Notes under the pieces: model-generated | What the model was told of the DNA's origin: nothing | Seen by the model: only the letters and a program-made list of their open reading frames with translations | Databases searched by the model: none | Assembly (NCBI RefSeq): GCF_009495755.1 | Contig: NZ_WIBJ01000028.1 | Coordinates: forward strand, 230,227-294,226 | Length of the DNA stretch: 64,000 nucleotides | Direction: 5' to 3' | Source: Flavobacterium sp. LMO8 | Lineage (GTDB): Bacteria > Bacteroidota > Bacteroidia > Flavobacteriales > Flavobacteriaceae | In this document: piece after piece, positions 52,868 through 59,111 of the stretch | Layout of the letters: each line of letters starts with the position of its first letter | Position numbering within the stretch: the first letter of the stretch is position 1 | Program-made: the position numbers and the translations under genes

Positions 52868-53695
52868 ATGGAAATTAAAGTCGCAATTCAGGGAATTCAA
52901 GGGTCGTTTCATCACCAAGTGGCACATCATTATTTTGGTGAGGCGATTGGGTTGGATGAATGTGTTACATTTAGAGATGTTGCCAATAGTTTGAAAAACA
53001 AGCAGTCGGATAAAGCTATCATGGCGATTGAAAATTCAATTGCAGGAGCGATTCTACCTAATTATGCTTTAATCGATTCATACGATTTACATATAATTGG
53101 AGAACACTTTTTAGATATTCATATGAATTTAATGGTGTTACCAGGACAAACAATCGAAGATATTAAGGAAGTACATTCACATCCAATTGCTTTGTTGCAA
53201 TGTGCCAATTTCTTCAGTCAATATCCGCATATTAAATTGGTCGAAAGCTCGGATACCGCAATAACAGCAAAACGAATTCAGGAAAATCAATTAAAAGGAA
53301 TTGGTGCTTTGGCTGGACCAGTTGCGGCTAATATTTATGATTTGGAAATTATCGCTGATGGAATTCATACCGTAAAAAGTAATAAAACACGCTTTGTGGT
53401 TTTAAAAGCAAGTAATAAGGAAATTCCGAAAGAACTCATCAATAAAGCTTCAGTGAAATTTGAGTTGGATGACACGCCAGGTTCGTTGGCAACGGTTTTA
53501 AATGTGATGAATAATTGCAAATTGAATCTAACCAAAATTCAATCGTTACCTATTATCGAAACACCATTTACCTATGCTTTTTTTGTAGATGTGGTTTTTG
53601 AAAAATATAAACATTTTGAAAGAGCGAAAAAAGTAATGGAAATTATGACAACGCATTTCAAGGTTTTGGGTGAATATGAAAGAAGTAAACAATAA
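52868..53695 (+). CDS. pheA: Prephenate dehydratase, copy 2
   Basis: 275 aa paralog of 41750, with the same catalytic motifs (SSDTAITAKRIQ, GIGALAGPVAA) and ACT domain (LDDTPGSLATVLN). The first 60 bases are identical between copies, after which synonymous and some replacement differences accumulate. ATG 52868 follows the attenuator. Having two complete dehydratases under two near-identical Phe attenuators is unusual. Confidence 0.94.
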   Translation: MEIKVAIQGIQGSFHHQVAHHYFGEAIGLDECVTFRDVANSLKNKQSDKAIMAIENSIAGAILPNYALIDSYDLHIIGEHFLDIHMNLMVLPGQTIEDIKEVHSHPIALLQCANFFSQYPHIKLVESSDTAITAKRIQENQLKGIGALAGPVAANIYDLEIIADGIHTVKSNKTRFVVLKASNKEIPKELINKASVKFELDDTPGSLATVLNVMNNCKLNLTKIQSLPIIETPFTYAFFVDVVFEKYKHFERAKKVMEIMTTHFKVLGEYERSKQ

Positions 53696-53737
53696 TAATT
53701 TAAGAATAAATAGTAATTTTACAGTGAAAATATGGTT

Positions 53738-54820
53738 ATGGAAAATAAAAAAGAATTACGCACTTGGTTAGATGATTTTCAATTGAATCATCCATTAGTT
53801 ATTGCTGGGCCATGTAGTGCAGAAACCGAAGATCAAGTTTTAAAAATAGCACACGAATTAAAGAATTCTGATGTTTCTATTTTCCGTGCGGGAATTTGGA
53901 AACCTCGTACGCGTCCGGGTGGATTTGAAGGCGTGGGCGAAATCGGATTGAAATGGTTGCAAAAAGCCAAAGCTGAAACGGGTTTGTTAATGGCAACGGA
54001 AGTCGCTACGGCAGCTCACGTAAAATTAGCCATTGAACATGATATTGATGTATTGTGGATTGGTGCAAGAACTACCGTAAATCCTTTCGCTGTTCAAGAA
54101 ATTGCCGATGCTTTGCAAGGAACTGATAAAATCGTTTTATTAAAAAACCCAGTAAATCCCGATTTGTCTTTATGGATTGGCGGTTTAGAACGATTATATA
54201 ATGCGAATATTAAGAAATTAGGTGTAATTCATAGAGGATTTTCTACTTACGAAAAAACAAAATACCGCAATAATCCTGAGTGGCAAATTGCGATTGACTT
54301 ACAAAATCGTTTCCCAGATTTGCCTCTGATTTGCGATCCTTCGCACATTACAGGAAAGCGAGATATGATTCAAGAAGTGTCGCAACAAGCTTTAGATTTG
54401 AATTACGACGGATTAATTATTGAAACCCACATTGACCCAGATAATGCTTGGAGCGATGCCGCCCAACAAGTAACGCCAGCAACTTTGAAACAAATGTTCA
54501 TCAATTTACGCGTTAGAAAAGTCTCAGATGATGAAAGCGAATACAATCAGAAAATGGCAAAACTCCGCATGCAAATTGATGAATTTGATGGAAAACTGTT
54601 AGAAATTTTGGGTAACCGAATGAAAGTAGCCGATAAAATTGGTTTATTGAAGAAAGAAAAAAACGTTGCAATTCTTCAAAATCAAAGATGGAATGAAATT
54701 TTAGGAAAAATGATTTTAGAAGGCGAAGAAAAAGGATTAAGTAATGAATTTGTGATGTTGTTGTTTAAAGCGATTCATCAAGAAAGTATAACGCATCAAG
54801 AAAAAGTGATTAATAAATAA
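53738..54820 (+). CDS. Bifunctional DAHP synthase / chorismate mutase, copy 2
   Basis: 360 aa paralog of 42606: DAHP synthase (VIAGPCSAETEDQ, KPRTRPGGFEG, CDPSHITGKRDM) plus AroQ mutase domain (KLRMQIDEFDGKLLEILGNRM). ATG 53738 aligns with the copy 1 start; 53732 is in frame two codons earlier. As in copy 1, no aminotransferase or prephenate dehydrogenase gene precedes it. Confidence 0.93.
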   Translation: MENKKELRTWLDDFQLNHPLVIAGPCSAETEDQVLKIAHELKNSDVSIFRAGIWKPRTRPGGFEGVGEIGLKWLQKAKAETGLLMATEVATAAHVKLAIEHDIDVLWIGARTTVNPFAVQEIADALQGTDKIVLLKNPVNPDLSLWIGGLERLYNANIKKLGVIHRGFSTYEKTKYRNNPEWQIAIDLQNRFPDLPLICDPSHITGKRDMIQEVSQQALDLNYDGLIIETHIDPDNAWSDAAQQVTPATLKQMFINLRVRKVSDDESEYNQKMAKLRMQIDEFDGKLLEILGNRMKVADKIGLLKKEKNVAILQNQRWNEILGKMILEGEEKGLSNEFVMLLFKAIHQESITHQEKVINK

Positions 54821-54887
54821 ATTTTAACTAGAAAAACTATCTTTGTTGAATAATTACTTAAGTTATCCTAAACTTTTCGAAAGGCTG

Positions 54888-54901
54888 ACTTCAAACTTCA
54901 A
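54888..54901 (+). repeat. Heptamer repeat in the rsgA copy 2 leader
   Basis: ACTTCAA twice, then ACTTT, within a ~60-bp stretch between -7 box and ATG that copy 1 lacks. Confidence 0.65.
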
Positions 54902-54908
54902 ACTTTGC

Positions 54909-55886
54909 ATGACAGGAATCGTTTATAAATCTACTGGAAGTTGGTACACCGTTAAAACTGAAAATGGTGACTTTTTGGAGTGCCGTATAAAAGGTAAATT
55001 TAGAATGAAAGGTATTAAAAGTACCAATCCAATTGCCGTTGGAGATATCGTAGATTATGATATCGAAAATACCACAGATGAAACCACCGGAGTAATCACT
55101 TCAATTCATGATAGAAAAAATTACATAGTTAGAAAATCAGTAAACTTATCGCATCAAATGCATATTATTGCTTCTAATATTGATGTGGTTTTTTTATTGG
55201 TAACCATTAATAATCCGCCAACAACCACAAGTTTTATCGACCGATTTTTAGTCACGGCAGAAGCTTACGGAATTGAAGCTGTAATTGTCTTCAATAAAAT
55301 AGACACGTTTGATGACCAAACATTAGACGAACAATTATATTTACAACACGTTTACACCGAGATTGGCTATAAATGTTTACGCGTTTCTGCTAAAGACGGA
55401 AAAGGAATTGACGAGCTAAAAGCTTTAATGAAAGATAAAGTTTCTATGTTTTCAGGACATTCTGGTGTTGGGAAATCAACTTTGGTAAACACATTAGAAC
55501 CTTCGTTAAATTTAAAAACCAAGCAAATTTCAGCATCGCACGCACAAGGAAAACACACCACAACGTTTGCCGAAATGTTTGATTTATCTTTTGGAGCCAA
55601 AATTATTGATACGCCAGGAATTCGTGGTTTTGGAATTGTTGATATGGAAAAACAAGAAATTGGGGATTATTTTCCTGAATTTTTTGCTTTGAAAGACCAA
55701 TGTAAATTCAATAACTGTTTGCATAAAGATGAACCACATTGCGCTATCAAAAAAGCATTAGAAAATGACGAAATTTCATGGTCGCGTTATAAAAGTTATA
55801 CCCAAATTTTAGAAGGAGATGAGGAACAATATCGTGCCGATATTTATGATGCCGAAAGAAGAGCAAGTGACGAAACGAGGAAGTAA
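54909..55886 (+). CDS. rsgA: Ribosome small-subunit-dependent GTPase RsgA, copy 2
   Basis: 325 aa paralog of 44252, with the same OB fold, SGHSGVGKSTLVN, DTPGIRGFG and zinc motif CKFNNCLHKDEPHC. ATG 54909 aligns with copy 1; the reading from 54843 would add 22 residues encoded by the heptamer-containing leader. The -7 box TATCTTTG sits at 54838-54845. It is followed by dtd after 24 bp, against 3 bp in copy 1. Confidence 0.94.
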   Translation: MTGIVYKSTGSWYTVKTENGDFLECRIKGKFRMKGIKSTNPIAVGDIVDYDIENTTDETTGVITSIHDRKNYIVRKSVNLSHQMHIIASNIDVVFLLVTINNPPTTTSFIDRFLVTAEAYGIEAVIVFNKIDTFDDQTLDEQLYLQHVYTEIGYKCLRVSAKDGKGIDELKALMKDKVSMFSGHSGVGKSTLVNTLEPSLNLKTKQISASHAQGKHTTTFAEMFDLSFGAKIIDTPGIRGFGIVDMEKQEIGDYFPEFFALKDQCKFNNCLHKDEPHCAIKKALENDEISWSRYKSYTQILEGDEEQYRADIYDAERRASDETRK

Positions 55887-55910
55887 AAAATAAAAAGAAT
55901 CAAGTAAGAA

Positions 55911-56363
55911 GTGAAAGCAGTAATTCAAAGAGTTTCTCAATCATCAGTTACAATTGATAATGAAGTTGTTGCACAAATTCAAAAAGGATTATTAGTTTTA
56001 GTTGGAATTGAAGATGCCGATAATCAAGAAGATATCAATTGGTTAACCTCTAAAATAGCCAATTTAAGAATTTTTGAAGGCGAAAACCAAGTAATGAATT
56101 TGTCGTTAAAAGATATTGATGGCGAAATGATTGTTGTCAGTCAGTTCACATTACATGCTCATACCAAAAAAGGAAATAGACCAAGTTATATTAAAGCCTC
56201 AAAACCCGAAATAGCCATTCCACTTTATGAATCTTTTGTAAAACAGATGGAAATAGAACTGGGCAAAAAAGTACAAACCGGACAATTTGGAGCTGATATG
56301 AAAGTAGCTTTAGTTAATGATGGGCCGGTTACAATTATAATTGATACGAAAAATAAAGAGTAA
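55911..56363 (+). CDS. dtd: D-aminoacyl-tRNA deacylase, copy 2
   Basis: 150 aa paralog of 45236, starting at GTG (copy 1 uses ATG). SQFTLHAHTKKGNRPSY and NDGPVT are intact. N-terminal residues differ (QSSVTIDNEVVAQIQK), while the C-terminal third is identical to copy 1, suggesting local gene conversion or strong constraint. Confidence 0.93.
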   Translation: MKAVIQRVSQSSVTIDNEVVAQIQKGLLVLVGIEDADNQEDINWLTSKIANLRIFEGENQVMNLSLKDIDGEMIVVSQFTLHAHTKKGNRPSYIKASKPEIAIPLYESFVKQMEIELGKKVQTGQFGADMKVALVNDGPVTIIIDTKNKE

Positions 56364-56690
56364 ATGAACCTAAAAAACTCCCAACAAGAAGTTGATAATT
56401 GGATTAAGGAACACGGAGTTCGTTATTTCAATGAACTAACTAATATGGCCCAACTTACCGAAGAAGTAGGTGAAGTGGCCCGAATTATCGCCCGTCGTTA
56501 TGGCGAACAATCAGAAAAAGAATCGGATAAAAACAAAGATTTAGGCGAAGAGCTTGCCGATGTGGTTTTTGTAGTTTTATGTTTAGCCAACCAAACAGGT
56601 GTAGATTTACAAGCGGCTTTTGACAAAAAAATGGATTTAAAAACCAAACGCGACCACGACCGTCATCATAATAACGATAAACTTAAATAA
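56364..56690 (+). CDS. MazG-like nucleotide pyrophosphohydrolase, copy 2
   Basis: 108 aa, identical to copy 1 at 105 positions, with EEVGE and EELADVVFVVL metal-binding motifs. It starts directly on the base after the dtd stop, as in copy 1. The similarity to copy 1 is also high at the DNA level, more than in rsgA or aroA. Confidence 0.9.
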   Translation: MNLKNSQQEVDNWIKEHGVRYFNELTNMAQLTEEVGEVARIIARRYGEQSEKESDKNKDLGEELADVVFVVLCLANQTGVDLQAAFDKKMDLKTKRDHDRHHNNDKLK

Positions 56691-56691
56691 G

Positions 56692-56779
56692 GTTAAAGGT
56701 GAAGGGTTAATGGTAAAAGGTTACTTGTTGATGTTAAATTTTCTTTTACCCTTTACCTTTTGCCCTTAACCTTTTACTC
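56692..56779. repeat. Inverted pair of degenerate heptamer tracts upstream of the SMR gene
   Basis: Left: GGTTAAA, GGTGAAG, GGTTAAT, GGTAAAA. Right: TTTTACC, CTTTACC, TTTTGCC, CTTAACC, TTTTACT. The arms are largely complementary and can form a hairpin; no homologous element is in copy 1. Confidence 0.82.
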
Positions 56780-56785
56780 TAAAAC

Positions 56786-57112
56786 ATGAACTGGATTTTA
56801 CTCATAATAGCAGGTTTATTCGAAGTAGGTTTTGCCACTTGCCTCGGAAAAGCAAAAGAAACTTCTGGAAATACTTCTTTACTTTGGTACGGCTGTTTTT
56901 TGGTGTGTTTATCAATTAGTATGTTATTATTAGTAAAAGCAACTAAAGAATTACCTATTGGAACCGCTTATGCTGTTTGGACAGGGATTGGAGCCGTAGG
57001 AAGTGTTTTAGTAGGAATCATTGTTTTTAAAGAACCCGCTACTTTTTGGCGTGTGTTTTTCATCACTACATTAATTTTATCCATTGTAGGATTAAAAATG
57101 GTAACCAAATAA
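56786..57112 (+). CDS. Small multidrug resistance (SMR) family transporter, private to copy 2
   Basis: 108 aa with four hydrophobic helices. Opens with NWILLIIAGLFEVGFATCLGKAKE, containing the conserved membrane Glu (Glu13), then AVWTGIGAVGSVLVGI (TM3 signature) and ends IVGLKMVTK. This resembles SugE/Gdx-type SMR proteins, which export guanidinium or quaternary ammonium. It is inserted between mazG-like and aroA, and its stop overlaps the aroA start. It is absent from copy 1; the flanking heptamer hairpin may mark the insertion point. Confidence 0.9.
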   Translation: MNWILLIIAGLFEVGFATCLGKAKETSGNTSLLWYGCFLVCLSISMLLLVKATKELPIGTAYAVWTGIGAVGSVLVGIIVFKEPATFWRVFFITTLILSIVGLKMVTK

Positions 57113-58362
57113 TGAATTTATTACTTAAATCATCCAGCATCCAGCATCCAGCATCTATCAAAATCACGGGTAGTAAATCAGAAACTAATAGATTGTTACT
57201 GTTGCAAGCATTATATCCAAATTTAGTTTTGGAAAACACTTCCAATTCCGATGATTCTGAAGTGATGCAAAAAGCATTAACTAACACCCATCACCCATCA
57301 CCCATCACCAAAACAATAGACGTTCACCACGCTGGAACAGCTATGCGTTTTCTTACCGCTTTTTTTGCCATTCAAGAAGGAAAAGAAGTCGTTTTAACAG
57401 GTTCAACTCGAATGAAAGAGCGCCCAATTAAAATTTTGGTTGACGCTTTAAATCAATTAGGAGCCGAAATTAGTTATGAAGAAAATGAAGGTTTTCCACC
57501 AATAAAAATCAAAGGAAAAAAATTAACTCAAAGTAAAGTTTCACTTCCTGCAGATGTAAGTAGTCAATATATTTCGGCATTGTTACTAATTGCTCCAAAA
57601 TTAGAAAATGGTTTAGAATTAACACTTGAAGGCGAAATAACCTCAATTCCATACATCAAAATGACTTTGGCTTTATTGAATGAAATAGGAGTAAAGACTT
57701 CATTTGAAAATAACTTAATTGTTGTCAAGTCGAGCGAAGTCGAGATGGTTTTTAAATCAATTACAGTTGAATCCGATTGGTCATCTGCTTCATACTGGTT
57801 TTCTATTGTTGCTTTATCTGAAATTGGTACACAAATTACACTTTCAAGTTATAAAGAAGATAGTTTGCAAGGCGATAGTGCTTTGGTAAACATATATCAA
57901 GATTTTGGTGTTGAAACTACTTTTAATACTCATAATTCAATAACAATTTCAAAAGTTAACTTCAAAAATCAAAAATCGTTAATCGTTAATCTTCAATCTT
58001 CACCAGACATTGCTCAAACCATTGCCGTAACTTGTTTCGGATTGGGAATGGGTTGTGATTTATCGGGATTACATACTTTAAAAATCAAAGAAACCGATAG
58101 ACTTGAAGCTTTAAAAACGGAACTAACAAAATTAGGAGCGACAGTTTCAGTAACTAATGATTCTTTACATTTAAAATCCTCTACTAAAATTAAGGAAAAC
58201 ATTTTAATCTCAACTTATCAAGACCACAGAATGGCTATGGCTTTTGCTCCACTGGCACTAAAAATTCCTATTATAATTGAAGATGCAGAAGTGGTTTCAA
58301 AATCGTATCCGAGTTTTTGGGAAGATTTAGAAAAAGTTGGTTTTAGGTTAAATCAGAAATAA
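57112..58362 (+). CDS. aroA: 3-phosphoshikimate 1-carboxyvinyltransferase (EPSP synthase), copy 2
   Basis: 416 aa paralog of 46017 with all active-site blocks (GSKSETNR, HHAGTAMRFLTA, STRMKERP, SSQYISALLL, KETDRLEAL, YQDHRMAMAF). ATG 57112 overlaps the SMR stop. The variable loops carry other repeats than in copy 1: CATCCAG x3 (57131-57151), CCCATCA x3 (57287-57307), an AAGTCGAGCGAAGTCGAGAT element (57725-57747) and mixed 7-mers (57965-58002). The gene ends 1 bp from the stop of the convergent response regulator, with no terminator between. Confidence 0.92.
   Translation: MNLLLKSSSIQHPASIKITGSKSETNRLLLLQALYPNLVLENTSNSDDSEVMQKALTNTHHPSPITKTIDVHHAGTAMRFLTAFFAIQEGKEVVLTGSTRMKERPIKILVDALNQLGAEISYEENEGFPPIKIKGKKLTQSKVSLPADVSSQYISALLLIAPKLENGLELTLEGEITSIPYIKMTLALLNEIGVKTSFENNLIVVKSSEVEMVFKSITVESDWSSASYWFSIVALSEIGTQITLSSYKEDSLQGDSALVNIYQDFGVETTFNTHNSITISKVNFKNQKSLIVNLQSSPDIAQTIAVTCFGLGMGCDLSGLHTLKIKETDRLEALKTELTKLGATVSVTNDSLHLKSSTKIKENILISTYQDHRMAMAFAPLALKIPIIIEDAEVVSKSYPSFWEDLEKVGFRLNQK
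57131..57151 (+). repeat. In-frame heptamer repeat, aroA copy 2 N-terminus
   Basis: CATCCAG three times (21 bp). Confidence 0.9.
57287..57307 (+). repeat. In-frame heptamer repeat, aroA copy 2 second site
   Basis: CCCATCA three times (21 bp), at the position where copy 1 has CAATTCC three times. Confidence 0.9.
57725..57747 (+). repeat. REP-like element inside aroA copy 2
   Basis: Two AAGTCGAG words 10 bp apart, in frame (encodes KSSEVEM). This word is typical of dispersed repeats in the group. Confidence 0.6.
57965..58002 (+). repeat. Compound heptamer repeat inside aroA copy 2
   Basis: AAAAATC x2 running into ATCGTTA x2 and ATCTTCA x2. The matching site of copy 1 has the TGAGCTTGTCGAAG word. 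Confidence 0.85.
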
Positions 58363-58363
58363 A

Positions 58364-59110
58364 TTAGCGTTTTACCATTTGAATTTGTTCTAAAATAAGT
58401 TGTACTCTATCGGGTGAAACCGGTACATGAACTCCTGTGCTTAATTCTAAACTACCACCATCCGATTTGTTGTAAGCTATAACTTGTTCAAAATTAATAA
58501 TGTACGATTTGTGAACACGCATGAAACGCTTGTCTAAACATAAAATGTCTTCAAAATTTTTTAAGTTTCTGCTTACTAAATTTTTTGCGCCAGTTGTGCA
58601 AAAAACTTCAGAATAGGCACCTTCGCCTTTAATGTATGAGATTTTTGTTGTATCAATAAAAATTAATGTATTGCCAGAAGGCACTGCAATTTTTGTTAAA
58701 TTATCTTGCTGAATATTTTCTTTTAATATTTTGAAATTTTCGAACTTTTGTTTTTGTTTTTCTAATCGAGTAATTGCATCAGCTAATTGTTCAGGATTAA
58801 TCGGTTTTAATAAATAATCAATGGCAGAAAACTTAAAAGCTTGCAAAGCATATTCGTTATAAGCGGTTGTGAAGATTATAGAAAAATTCACATCGTTTTC
58901 ATCAAAAAAATCTAATAATTCTAAACCACTATGACCTGGCATTTCTATGTCTAATAACACTAAATCTGGATTGTGTTTTCTAATGGCTTTTACGCCTTCG
59001 GGTAAATTTTCACATTCGGCTACTATTTTCACATTGGGACAATATTCCTGAATGAGTAGGTTTAATGAAACTCGAGCTCTTTTTTCGTCATCTATAATAA
59101 TTGCCTTCAT
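58364..59110 (-). CDS. LytTR-family response regulator
   Basis: 248 aa. Receiver domain (IIIDDEKRARVSL with Asp7/Asp8; phosphoacceptor Asp54 in LLDIEMPGH; Lys in LLKPINPEQ) followed by a linker (about 120-145) and a LytTR DNA-binding domain (SYIKGEGAYSEVFCTTG..., FMRVHKSYIINFEQVIAYNK) to the end. It is the output partner of the sensor kinase just upstream; the kinase stop lies 1 bp before its start codon. ATG 59110 begins the receiver strand; the reading from 59152 falls in the kinase gene. Confidence 0.93.
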   Translation of the reverse strand: MKAIIIDDEKRARVSLNLLIQEYCPNVKIVAECENLPEGVKAIRKHNPDLVLLDIEMPGHSGLELLDFFDENDVNFSIIFTTAYNEYALQAFKFSAIDYLLKPINPEQLADAITRLEKQKQKFENFKILKENIQQDNLTKIAVPSGNTLIFIDTTKISYIKGEGAYSEVFCTTGAKNLVSRNLKNFEDILCLDKRFMRVHKSYIINFEQVIAYNKSDGGSLELSTGVHVPVSPDRVQLILEQIQMVKR

Positions 59111-59111
59111 T

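Noticed and set aside
40140..58362. Assembly error creating the duplicated block
   Set aside because: The copies differ at many synonymous sites, carry different private genes and have different terminators, so they are not a collapsed or repeated assembly of one locus. A chimeric contig from two strains remains possible and is listed as the refuting test.
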